Positions 1 to 5,339 of a DNA stretch of 5,966 bases are shown in pieces (within the stretch, counting starts at the first letter, position 1; each line of letters starts with the position of its first letter). Below the pieces are notes generated by a model, which saw only the letters and a program-made list of their open reading frames with translations, was not told the origin of the DNA and ran no database searches. Source of the DNA: Sphingobacteriales bacterium (GTDB lineage Bacteria > Bacteroidota > Bacteroidia > Chitinophagales > Chitinophagaceae); the NCBI GenBank assembly GCA_023251215.1, contig JAHEZF010000115.1, positions 1 to 5,966 on the forward strand. Direction: 5' to 3'. The position numbers and the translations under genes were made by a program.

Positions 1-48
1 ACTTTACGTCCCGAAAATTTTTTATTTATAAAACCAAAATTTACTATT

Positions 49-486
49 ATGAAAAAAATTGCCTGTTTAGTTTTACCGCTGGCTGTATTGCTGGCCATTA
101 CAACAAAAAGCCATGCCCAAGAATCCCTTTACAAACGCCTCGGCGGTTATGATGCCATTGCCGCCGTAACCGATGATTTTATCGGGAGATTAGCCACTGA
201 CAAAGTCTTGTCCCGTTTTTTTCTGGCATCGAGTGACGATACAAAAGGCAAGATCCGCCAGCATATTGTTGATTTTCTTTGCTACAACACCGGCGGACCC
301 TGCATTTACATGGGCCGGACGATGAAGGATTCACACAAAGGGCTTAAAATTTCGGAGAATGACTGGACCATTACAGTTCGCCTGCTGATAGAATCCCTGA
401 ACAAATTCAAGGTTCCTCAAAAAGAACAGAATGATTTCCTGGCTATTGCCAGTACGTTAAAAAAGGATATTGTAGAAATGCAATAA
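49..486 (+). CDS. Exported group 1 truncated haemoglobin (periplasmic globin)
   Basis: A 145-residue protein with a Sec signal peptide: basic MKK, a hydrophobic stretch at about 4-19, and an AxA-type site SHA before Q24, so the mature part is probably periplasmic. The mature part is a truncated (2-on-2) globin of group 1. It shows the LYKRLGG opening at 27-33, a helix B/C region at 35-58, a GGP turn at 82-84, YMGRTMKDSH with proximal haem ligand His96 (F8), and a KVPQ segment near 121-124 before the last helix. Aligned by eye with Synechocystis GlbN, the usual B10 Tyr is Ile45, E7 and E11 are Ile69 and Ile73, and His72 falls at E10, a possible sixth ligand. Cys78 and Cys85 could form a disulfide. 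Family roles are O2, NO or redox chemistry; the substrate cannot be read here. ATG start; no clear Shine-Dalgarno or promoter in the 48 upstream bases. The gene converges on rnc. Confidence 0.9.
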   Translation: MKKIACLVLPLAVLLAITTKSHAQESLYKRLGGYDAIAAVTDDFIGRLATDKVLSRFFLASSDDTKGKIRQHIVDFLCYNTGGPCIYMGRTMKDSHKGLKISENDWTITVRLLIESLNKFKVPQKEQNDFLAIASTLKKDIVEMQ

Positions 487-496
487 AGAAAAGTTC

Positions 497-523
497 AAAA
501 ACGGGGCTACGGCTCCGTTTTTT
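497..523 (+). terminator. Intrinsic terminator of the globin gene, overlapping the rnc stop
   Basis: Arms at 497-507 and 512-522 pair over 11 bp (five A-T, the rest mainly G-C with one G-U) around a TACG loop closed by C-G, the very stable UNCG tetraloop type. A run of six T (518-523) ends the 3' arm. It lies 11 bases after the globin stop. The rnc stop codon (507-509 on the minus strand) is in the same hairpin. The minus-strand version has one A-C mismatch and five T, so it may also stop rnc transcripts, less efficiently. Confidence 0.75.
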
Positions 524-1265
524 GTTCATCCTCTTCTTCCGCTATTGAATCGGCATTAATAATGCCCAATTTGTCAACGGCAATTTGTGCGGCAATCTGT
601 GAAGCATCTTTTTTATTGAACGCTTTTCCTTCAGCAATATTCCGACCATCCACCATCGCAGCTACAGTAAATAAACGGCGGCCATTTTCCAGTTTTTCAT
701 CCAGGGTTTCAAACTCAAGCACTTTGCCATGCTTATTGGCCCAGCCATACAATTTATTCTTGTGGTTGATCTCTAAATTTTCAAGGTCGTCCATGAACAT
801 ATGAGGAAGAATGATGGTTTGCAGTACCCATTTACCAGCTTTTTTATAGCCGTGATCCAGATAGATGGCGCCCACCAATGACTCCAGGGTGTTGCCAAAT
901 ATCTGGCTGATTTTTAAAGATCCATCTAACTTGTTGTACAATGTGATTTTTTTCAGCCCCATGCGAATGGCAATCTCGTTCAGTTGCTGACGGTTTACCA
1001 TTTTACTGCGCATCTCCGTAAGAAATCCTTCTTCCTTATATGGATACCGCTTAAAAAGATAATCAGCAATAAGGGCACTTAAAACAGCATCGCCCAAATA
1101 CTCCAGCCGTTCATTATTTTCATCGGCACCTTCCCTTACCGAACGATGAGTGAGGGCGGTTTTATACAGGGAAATATTTCCCGGTTTAAAACCGAGAATG
1201 TTTTTAAGCTCTTTTTTAAAAGACAGGCCGGAATGCTTGCTAAAAAAATTTTTCAGAAAATCCAC
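507..1265 (-). CDS. rnc: Ribonuclease III
   Basis: RNase III, which cuts double-stranded RNA in rRNA and mRNA processing. With the start chosen here it has 252 residues. The endonuclease domain (about 20-150) carries the signature NERLEYLGDAVL at 51-62, giving catalytic Glu52 and Asp59 (E. coli Glu38 and Asp45), and GNTLESLVGA around 124-133 with Glu128 (E. coli Glu117). The position of E. coli Asp114 is Asn125. A double-stranded RNA-binding domain spans about 167-235, starting NKLYGWANKHG and ending in a KKDASQIAAQIA helix. The tail is acidic. The frame is open upstream to a TTG at 1316 (269 residues), but that codon lies inside a predicted hairpin and adds 17 residues that do not look like the family. 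The GTG at 1265 gives MDFLKNFF, the opening I expect in Bacteroidota. It is the last gene of acpP-fabF-rnc. The start is uncertain; the identity is not. Confidence 0.95.
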   Translation of the reverse strand: MDFLKNFFSKHSGLSFKKELKNILGFKPGNISLYKTALTHRSVREGADENNERLEYLGDAVLSALIADYLFKRYPYKEEGFLTEMRSKMVNRQQLNEIAIRMGLKKITLYNKLDGSLKISQIFGNTLESLVGAIYLDHGYKKAGKWVLQTIILPHMFMDDLENLEINHKNKLYGWANKHGKVLEFETLDEKLENGRRLFTVAAMVDGRNIAEGKAFNKKDASQIAAQIAVDKLGIINADSIAEEEDEQKTEP

Positions 1266-1306
1266 AGCGATTAAACTACGAAAAAAAGTTGAAACGATTA
1301 AAAAGT

Positions 1307-1334
1307 TTATTCCCAAGGAATCCCTTCGGGATAA
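1307..1334 (-). other. Hairpin upstream of rnc, alternative to the larger stem
   Basis: On the minus-strand transcript, arms at 1334-1323 and 1318-1307 give about 11 bp in three blocks (TTA, then CCC with its flanking T-A pair, then AAGG with CCTT), broken by two single-base bulges around a 4-nt loop. It contains the TTG at 1316, the alternative rnc start. Its outer arm (1330-1334) is also used by the larger 1330-1387 stem, so the two cannot form together. No T tract follows, so it is not an ordinary terminator. Its role is unknown; control of rnc expression is an inference. Confidence 0.4.
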
Positions 1335-1387
1335 GTTGACAAGAGGGGCTGAACTCTTTTCAAAAGGGCTATCTCTTTCAACTTATC
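1330..1387 (-). other. Long intercistronic stem-loop between fabF and rnc
   Basis: A perfect 10-bp inverted repeat (GATAAGTTGA at 1330-1339 with TCAACTTATC at 1378-1387) continues, after one bulged base at 1340, through 5 more pairs (AAGAG 1341-1345 with CTCTT 1373-1377). This gives about 15 bp of nearly continuous duplex. The 27-nt loop holds a small CTTTT/AAAAG hairpin (1356-1366). The stem starts 6 nt after the fabF stop codon and has no T tract. In E. coli, RNase III cuts a stem in its own mRNA leader; this stem is placed and sized to do the same job here, which is inference. Confidence 0.5.
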
Positions 1388-1393
1388 AGCATG

Positions 1394-2647
1394 TTAACTT
1401 GTAAATTTTTTCATAATGACGCATGCATTGTGTCCACCAAAACCAAACGTATTACTTAATGCGGCACGAACCGTACGCTGCTGTGCTTTATTAAAAGTAA
1501 AATTGAGCTTGGGGTCCAGTTCAGGATCGTCGGTAAAATGATTAATGGTAGGAGGCACTATGTCATGCACAACAGCCTGAATACTGGCAATAGCTTCTAT
1601 CACTCCGGCGGCACCCAGACAATGCCCGGTCATAGACTTTGTAGCGCTGATGTTGAGTTGATAAGCATGTTCGCCAAACACCTGGATAATGGCTTTTACT
1701 TCTGCGCCATCGCCAATGGGTGTAGAAGTTCCATGTGTATTAATATAGTCAATCCCATCAGGTTTCATTCCTGCATCTTCTAAAGCTACCCTCATTACAT
1801 TTGTTGCCCCTAATCCATCCGGATGAGGTGCGGTTATATGATAAGCATCGGCAGTAGCGCCGCAACCTGCCACTTCGCAATGAATTCTGGCTCTTCTGGC
1901 TTTAGCATGCTCTAGTTCTTCCAACACTAATATTCCACAGGCTTCACCCATTACAAAACCATCCCTGTCTTTATCATAAGGACGGCTGGCAGTTTTTGGA
2001 TCATCATTTCTTTCACTCATTGCTTTCATCGCATTGAATCCACCTACGCCGGCTTCACTGATTACTGCTTCGCTGCCACCCGTTAAAATAATATCGGCTT
2101 TACCAAGCCTGATCAGGTTAAATGCATCCATAATAGCATTGGTGCTGCTGGCACAGGCGCTTACTACAGCAAAATTGGGCCCCCGTAAATTATGCCGCAT
2201 ACTAATTTGCCCGGCGGCAATATCCAGAATCATTTTAGGAATAAAGAATGGATTGAACCGGGGTGTACCGTCGCCCTTTGCAAAATCAATAACTTCATGC
2301 TGAAAGGTGATCAGCCCGCCGATACCGCTGGCAAATATTACACCTACCCTGTCAGGATTAAGACTCTCTCTGCTTAGCCCTGCATCATTCATTGCCTGGT
2401 CACTTACCACTAAAGCAAATTGAGTGAAGCGGTCAATTTTCCGGGCTTCTTTTTTATCAAGAAATTGAATGGCATCAAATCCTTTTACTTCGCAGGCAAA
2501 TTTGGTACGAAACTTTGCCGCATCAAACTGGGTTATCATATCAGCCCCGGATACTCCGTTTATCAATCCATTCCAGTAATCAGGAACTGTATTGCCCAAC
2601 GGAGTAATAGCTCCCATTCCTGTAACTACAACCCGTTTTAATTCCAT
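1394..2647 (-). CDS. fabF: 3-oxoacyl-[acyl-carrier-protein] synthase II (KAS II)
   Basis: A cytosolic condensing enzyme of type II fatty-acid synthesis. It joins malonyl-ACP to an acyl-ACP with loss of CO2, extending the chain by two carbons. Its 417 residues match the usual KAS II length. The thiolase fold is complete: an N-terminal VVVTGMGAITPLGN motif at 6-19, nucleophile Cys165 in SACASS, His305 in NTHGTSTPIGD, Lys337 and His342 in KSMTGHCLGAAG, and the gating-loop GFGG at 402-405. The Cys-His-His triad separates it from KAS III (Cys-His-Asn). FabF is preferred over FabB on length and because acpP lies directly upstream. It starts at an ATG; the 162-nt gap to acpP contains a terminator, so fabF probably depends on readthrough or on its own promoter. 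It continues toward rnc through a 128-nt gap (to the GTG start). Confidence 0.97.
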   Translation of the reverse strand: MELKRVVVTGMGAITPLGNTVPDYWNGLINGVSGADMITQFDAAKFRTKFACEVKGFDAIQFLDKKEARKIDRFTQFALVVSDQAMNDAGLSRESLNPDRVGVIFASGIGGLITFQHEVIDFAKGDGTPRFNPFFIPKMILDIAAGQISMRHNLRGPNFAVVSACASSTNAIMDAFNLIRLGKADIILTGGSEAVISEAGVGGFNAMKAMSERNDDPKTASRPYDKDRDGFVMGEACGILVLEELEHAKARRARIHCEVAGCGATADAYHITAPHPDGLGATNVMRVALEDAGMKPDGIDYINTHGTSTPIGDGAEVKAIIQVFGEHAYQLNISATKSMTGHCLGAAGVIEAIASIQAVVHDIVPPTINHFTDDPELDPKLNFTFNKAQQRTVRAALSNTFGFGGHNACVIMKKFTS

Positions 2648-2716
2648 ATAGCAGTAAGATAAACCAGTTTAATAAAAGATACAATTACGATTTTTCAAAG
2701 CTTCATCGTACACAGT

Positions 2717-2756
2717 AAAAACCGCCTTCGCTGAAAAAACAACAGTCAGAAGGCGG
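2717..2756 (-). terminator. Intrinsic terminator/attenuator between acpP and fabF
   Basis: CCGCCTTC (2722-2729) pairs perfectly with GAAGGCGG (2749-2756). On the minus strand the 8-bp GC-rich stem is followed at once by five T (2721-2717). The 19-nt loop can add a short inner TGA/TCA pairing. It is 53 nt beyond the acpP stop codon. A weaker 5-bp hairpin (TCCCG with CGGGA, 2778-2794) lies closer to that stop. The likely effect is abundant short acpP mRNA with limited readthrough into fabF and rnc. Confidence 0.75.
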
Positions 2757-2809
2757 AGTTAATTTATTCCAATTATTTCCCGCCGGAGACGGGATTAAAT
2801 GTACAGGCA

Positions 2810-3046
2810 TTACTTGGCATGCTCTTCCAGATAAGCAACAGCCTGTCCAACCGTAGTAATGGTCTCAGCTTGCTCGTCAGGAATGGATATATTAAATTCT
2901 TTTTCAAATTCCATGATCAGTTCTACCGTATCTAATGAATCGGCACCCAGATCGTTGGTGAAAGAAGCTTCATTGGTTACTTCTGCTTCGTCAACACCCA
3001 GTTTGTCAACGATAATCTTTTTAACTCTTGATGCAATGTCTGACAT
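2810..3046 (-). CDS. acpP: Acyl carrier protein
   Basis: A small acidic cytosolic carrier that holds growing acyl chains on a 4'-phosphopantetheine arm and presents them to FabF and the other fatty-acid synthesis enzymes. It has 78 residues, the usual length. The arm attaches to Ser37 in the [15 protein letters not shown] motif at the start of helix II. Helix I is about 3-16, and the helix III region contains IPDEQAETI. Every hallmark is present and nothing is truncated. The ATG start is preceded by a weak purine stretch (AAAG) and, 26 nt further upstream, a strong Bacteroidota -7 box. It is first in the acpP-fabF-rnc block and divergent from the GNAT gene. The terminator downstream suggests it is expressed at a higher level than fabF. 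Confidence 0.98.
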   Translation of the reverse strand: MSDIASRVKKIIVDKLGVDEAEVTNEASFTNDLGADSLDTVELIMEFEKEFNISIPDEQAETITTVGQAVAYLEEHAK

Positions 3047-3072
3047 GTTCTTTAGGTTTTGTTTATAGGCTG

Positions 3073-3102
3073 CAAAAATATACTTTTTGAGTTAATCGGC
3101 AT
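3073..3102 (-). promoter_or_regulatory. Bacteroidota-type promoter of acpP
   Basis: On the minus strand TATTTTTG (3080-3073) fits the TAnnTTTG -7 consensus exactly. Nineteen nucleotides upstream is ATG (3102-3100) where TTG is expected, two of three bases. The predicted leader is about 20 nt, ending at the acpP ATG (3046). Confidence 0.55.
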
Positions 3103-3204
3103 GGGAAAGGCTTTTTTTTCCATTTTTATTCCAATAGTTTGATAAAGAACAGATAATACTGGTATAAACAATAATCAAAACCAACAAATAATGAATACAA
3201 ACGG

Positions 3205-3234
3205 TTGGCAGTATAATAACTTCTTTGTAATTTG
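3205..3234 (+). promoter_or_regulatory. Candidate promoter of the GNAT gene
   Basis: TTG at 3205-3207, a 20-nt spacer, then TAATTTG at 3228-3234, a -7 box one base shorter than TAnnTTTG. Transcription would begin near 3241, leaving a leader of about 20 nt to the ATG at 3262. This is a second reason not to start the protein at the TTG at 3232, which lies inside the box. Confidence 0.35.
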
Positions 3235-3261
3235 AAAACCATACCAACTACCTGTTTAGTA

Positions 3262-3690
3262 ATGGCTCTGAAAATTATTGATCATGGAAGTAAAGAATAC
3301 CGGCAAATGGTAAAATTGCGGGATGATATTTTACGCAAACCTCTGGGGCTGGGTTTTGATGCTCTTGAGTTGGAGGAGGAAAAAGACAATATGCTTATCG
3401 GCGCATTTGAAGATGATGAAATGCTGGGTTGCTGTATGCTGGTAGAAGAAAAATCTGATACGGTTCGTTTGCGGCAAATGGCAGTATTAAATGACCTGCA
3501 GGGAAAAGGTATTGGAAGAGCCCTGATGAATTTTGCAGAAAACCTGGCAAGGGACCGGGGTTATAAAATTCTTTCCATGCATGCCCGTAAAAATTCTGTT
3601 GGCTTCTATGAAAAAATGGGATACCAGATAACCAGTGATGAGTTTACCGAAATCACTATCCCGCATTATGTGATGGAAAAACAACTGTGA
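3262..3690 (+). CDS. GNAT-family N-acetyltransferase
   Basis: A probable acetyl-CoA-dependent N-acetyltransferase of 142 residues, a single GNAT domain with no signal peptide or membrane segment. Motif A is VRLRQMAVLNDLQ (68-80) running into the pyrophosphate loop QGKGIG (80-85), then helix LMNFAENLARDRG. Motif B follows with ARKNSVGFYEKMGY (107-120). The C-terminal ITIPHYVMEK resembles small GNATs of the ElaA/YjcF type. The substrate cannot be deduced. The frame is open 10 codons upstream to a TTG at 3232, but the ATG at 3262 puts the GNAT core (ALKIIDHGSKEYRQM) at the N terminus and clears the candidate promoter. The gene is divergent from acpP and convergent with the YcxB-like gene. Its TGA stop merges into a palindromic repeat. 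Confidence 0.85.
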   Translation: MALKIIDHGSKEYRQMVKLRDDILRKPLGLGFDALELEEEKDNMLIGAFEDDEMLGCCMLVEEKSDTVRLRQMAVLNDLQGKGIGRALMNFAENLARDRGYKILSMHARKNSVGFYEKMGYQITSDEFTEITIPHYVMEKQL

Positions 3691-3723
3691 AGCCCCCTCC
3701 AACCTCCCCCGTTAGGGCAGGCT
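3689..3723 (+). repeat. GC-rich palindromic intergenic repeat, left copy
   Basis: Begins GAAGCCCCCT within the GNAT stop codon. Arms AGCCCCCT (3691-3698) and AGGG plus GGCT (3714-3717, 3720-3723, with a CA bulge) make an 8-bp hairpin. It resembles short palindromic repeats, rich in CCCCCT and AGGGGG, that I associate with Bacteroidota intergenic regions. It is an inverted, diverged relative of the copy at 3895-3925. No coding content. Confidence 0.5.
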
Positions 3724-3894
3724 GCCAACCCACATAACCTGATATCCGAACTCTCAGATTTTTTATCGAAAAGATTTTAGATGAGATGAATCATTTTTTA
3801 TTTTCCATCAATCTGAAATCATTTATTCTATTTCAATACTTGGATTGATAAAGAAAGAAAAGTAAGAAATCTATCTTCTGGATAGTTTGCAGGT

Positions 3895-3925
3895 AAGTCC
3901 CCTTTAGGGCGATTTAGGAGGCTTC
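3895..3925 (-). repeat. GC-rich palindromic intergenic repeat, right copy
   Basis: On the minus strand it opens GAAGCCTCCT, matching nine of the first ten bases of the left copy. AAGTCCCCT (3895-3903) folds against AGGAGGCTT (3916-3924) with one mismatch, one wobble and a 12-nt loop. The stop codon (3904-3906) and last six codons of the YcxB-like gene lie inside it. With the left copy it brackets an AT-rich, apparently non-coding stretch of about 170 nt. Confidence 0.5.
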
Positions 3926-4392
3926 ACTTTAGCTTTTAATAACTGCCGTAATTCATAAACTTCATCGCTGTCTTTGCATCCACTTTTAGGAACCAGGAAA
4001 AAAGAACGGCTGTCAAAATACAAATGGAAGAAATGAGGGCTTTCCATGTAATTTTTTAATGCATTCCATGGCCATGACTTTGACCCTTTTTCATGTTCCA
4101 GTGTAAAACCATTTTCTTCAAAGTTCATACTGAATTTATGTTTGAAAGTAACCGCCTTACGATAAACCATTCCCGGAAGGATGAACCAGAAACTGATCAT
4201 AAGTACAATCCACAGAAAAGAACCTACAAAAAAAGCCATTGCTGTTATTTTAAGAAAGGCATAAAGTATTATTGATGTCAGAGCAAAAACATTTACCAGT
4301 ATTAGCATGATGCGTATTTCAGGGCGGCTGATAAAATGATAGCGCAAAGCCTGCATTACCTGGCCTTTTTCATATCCAAAATAAATAGTCAT
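3904..4392 (-). CDS. YcxB-like two-TM membrane protein
   Basis: A 162-residue protein, probably in the inner membrane. The N-terminal part YFGYEKGQVMQALRYHF (4-20) resembles the opening of YcxB-like proteins. Two hydrophobic helices follow (about 28-49 and 52-75), joined by a very short loop, so they form a hairpin. Then comes a soluble YcxB-like C-terminal domain (about 80-152), with FEENGFTLEHEKGSKSWPWNAL and FHLYFDSRSFFLVPKS as its strands. The function of this family is not established, so none is assigned. The start is the ATG at 4392; no promoter was recognised upstream. The last residues KPPKSP and the stop are encoded by the palindromic repeat, so the original C terminus may have been replaced. 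It is downstream of the collagen-like gene but separated from it by a terminator. Confidence 0.75.
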   Translation of the reverse strand: MTIYFGYEKGQVMQALRYHFISRPEIRIMLILVNVFALTSIILYAFLKITAMAFFVGSFLWIVLMISFWFILPGMVYRKAVTFKHKFSMNFEENGFTLEHEKGSKSWPWNALKNYMESPHFFHLYFDSRSFFLVPKSGCKDSDEVYELRQLLKAKVKPPKSP

Positions 4393-4410
4393 AAAACTGG
4401 TTGCTTGTTG

Positions 4411-4435
4411 TTAGTTACTGGTAGTTAGTTGCCGG
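4411..4435 (-). repeat. Degenerate direct repeat in the leader of the YcxB-like gene
   Basis: TTAGTTACTGG (4411-4421) and TTAGTTGCCGG (4425-4435) match at 9 of 11 positions, with a related low-complexity TTG-rich stretch at 4398-4413. They lie 19-43 nt upstream of the start codon. They may be only low-complexity leader sequence; an operator role is not supported by anything else. Confidence 0.3.
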
Positions 4436-4473
4436 TTAATGGCTTTCAAAGCAAACCAAGTTACACAGAAATT

Positions 4474-4502
4474 AAAAAAGCCCCGGCAATAAACCAAGGC
4501 TT
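4474..4502 (-). terminator. Intrinsic terminator of the collagen-like lipoprotein gene
   Basis: On the minus strand AAGCCTTGG (4502-4494) pairs with CCGGGGCTT (4486-4478) over 9 bp (two G-U) around a 7-nt loop. A run of T (4479-4474) follows. It is 24 nt after the stop codon at 4527. It separates this gene from the YcxB-like gene downstream. Confidence 0.8.
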
Positions 4503-4526
4503 CCAGAATATGCAGTCAATTATAAA

Positions 4527-5177
4527 TTAGTTGAGAGGTATATTAAATAAATGACATATTTTTTCGTAAGGCATTGCCCTTAATTGGTCAGGTGTATAAC
4601 CTCCTGTACCATTCGAGCTTCTGCCTAAAACACTACCAGGAATTAATATATATCTGACATTATTGGAAGGTGGAATAATTCCCGGATCTAATGTAGGATT
4701 AGACGTTGTCCAATAAATGGCTTTTATACTTCCTGCTTGTGCTCTGAACCAATAGCTTTTATTTTGATCAGGAATTGTAACCGGCAATTGATTAATGGCC
4801 GGGCTGAAACCAATAAACCGTATATAAACCAATACAACCCCATTGTCAATAATTGCCTGAGTTAATGAAACTGTTGCCATAATATATGTTCTTTCGGTAA
4901 CACCAAAATTTGTTTCCAAATTCCATGTAGCAGGGCTAAACCAAGCCGAATAAATAACATTAGCAGTACCGGCAGGACCTTGCGGACCGGCAGGACCAAC
5001 GGGACCAAGAGGACCAGTGGGGCCAGTGGGACCAGTAGGACCTGTAGCACCCGGAGTTCCGGCTGGACCTTGCGGACCAGTAGCGCCGGCAGGGCCTTCG
5101 GGGCCTTCCTTAGTACAATTAACTATTATAAATGTAATGGCTAAAAGCAGCAATGAAAGAAGTCTAAGCTTTCTCAT
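4527..5177 (-). CDS. Collagen-like (Gly-X-Y) lipoprotein
   Basis: A 216-residue envelope protein of unknown function. Residues 1-20 are a basic then hydrophobic signal ending IIVN before Cys21, a plausible but imperfect lipobox (Asn at -1), so the protein is probably lipidated. The sequence after Cys is TKEGPEG. Residues 25-72 are 16 uninterrupted Gly-X-Y triplets, mostly GPT, GPA, GPQ and GAT, as in collagen triple helices, which suggests a trimeric stalk. The C-terminal domain (about 75-216) is rich in beta-type sequence and ends in [10 protein letters not shown] and [18 protein letters not shown], a pattern I associate with Bacteroidota lipoproteins carrying this domain. Surface exposure is inference. 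The ATG at 5177 gives a complete signal peptide. It has its own candidate promoter with an embedded palindrome, a strong terminator, and is divergent from the beta-barrel gene. Confidence 0.85.
   Translation of the reverse strand: MRKLRLLSLLLLAITFIIVNCTKEGPEGPAGATGPQGPAGTPGATGPTGPTGPTGPLGPVGPAGPQGPAGTANVIYSAWFSPATWNLETNFGVTERTYIMATVSLTQAIIDNGVVLVYIRFIGFSPAINQLPVTIPDQNKSYWFRAQAGSIKAIYWTTSNPTLDPGIIPPSNNVRYILIPGSVLGRSSNGTGGYTPDQLRAMPYEKICHLFNIPLN
5011..5046 (-). repeat. 9-bp tandem repeat encoding Gly-Pro-Thr triplets
   Basis: Four near-identical 9-bp units (plus-strand GGACCAGTG, GGGCCAGTG, GGACCAGTA, GGACCTGTA) lie inside the collagen-like tract, which as a whole covers about 4962-5105. In-frame gain or loss of units would change stalk length without breaking the frame. 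Confidence 0.7.
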
Positions 5178-5211
5178 AAAGTTTGATTTGGCTGTTAAAT
5201 AGTTTCAGTTT

Positions 5212-5242
5212 TAAAAGTAAAGGGAATTTCCCTTTCTACCAA
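5212..5242 (-). promoter_or_regulatory. Candidate promoter of the lipoprotein gene with embedded operator-like palindrome
   Basis: On the minus strand TTG (5242-5240), a 20-nt spacer, then TACTTTTA (5219-5212), one base off TAnnTTTG. The spacer is largely filled by a perfect inverted repeat, AAAGGGAA (5219-5226) and TTCCCTTT (5228-5235) around one central base, which reaches the first base of the -7 box. A protein bound there would block polymerase, so it is a good repressor-site candidate. The regulator is unknown. Confidence 0.45.
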
Positions 5243-5309
5243 CTGTTTTTAAAGGTAAAGGAAAAATTTTCAATTCGTTGCGTGTTTTGCCAAAAAAAAT
5301 TTTAGCCTA

Positions 5310-5339
5310 TTGCCGGTTTTAGCCGAACCATTATATTTG
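5310..5339 (+). promoter_or_regulatory. Consensus Bacteroidota promoter of the beta-barrel gene
   Basis: TTG at 5310-5312, a 19-nt spacer, then TATATTTG at 5332-5339, an exact match to the -33/-7 pattern TTG-N19-TAnnTTTG. Transcription would start near 5346, giving a leader of about 15 nt to the ATG at 5361. It is the best-formed promoter in the window. Confidence 0.7.

Noticed and set aside
1538..1783. Plus-strand open frames within fabF (here and at 2034-2303, 2192-2377 and 2420-2641)
   Set aside because: They lie antisense to a fully intact fabF with all catalytic motifs, and their translations show no domain or signal.
2674..2681. TATCTTTT on the minus strand as a fabF promoter -7 box
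   Set aside because: The nearest upstream TTTG is only about 14 nt away instead of 19-20, and no TTG lies at the right distance, so I do not call a promoter.
3181..3208. CCAAC/GTTGG inverted repeat upstream of the GNAT gene
   Set aside because: Only 5 bp with an 18-nt loop in AT-rich DNA; expected by chance.
3487..3702. Minus-strand frame antisense to the GNAT gene
   Set aside because: It overlaps the motif A and B coding region of a clear acetyltransferase and has no recognisable feature of its own.
3754..3816. TCAGATT/AATCTGA inverted repeat inside the 3689-3925 region
   Set aside because: Seven bp separated by 49 nt in AT-rich sequence is weak, and there is no coding or RNA motif to support it.
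4442..4452. GCTTTCAAAGC palindrome upstream of the YcxB-like gene
   Set aside because: Short, with no recognisable promoter next to it, so an operator role cannot be supported.
4862..5050. Minus-strand frame rich in Leu-Val-Pro within the collagen-like gene
   Set aside because: It is a frame-shifted reading of the same repeats; its apparent hydrophobicity is an artefact of the shift.
5017..5202. Plus-strand frame with Gly-Pro-Val repeats opposite the collagen-like gene
   Set aside because: GGN-CCN codons read as Gly-Pro on both strands, so this is the mirror of the real tract. The minus-strand frame has a signal peptide, lipobox, head domain, promoter and terminator; this one has none.
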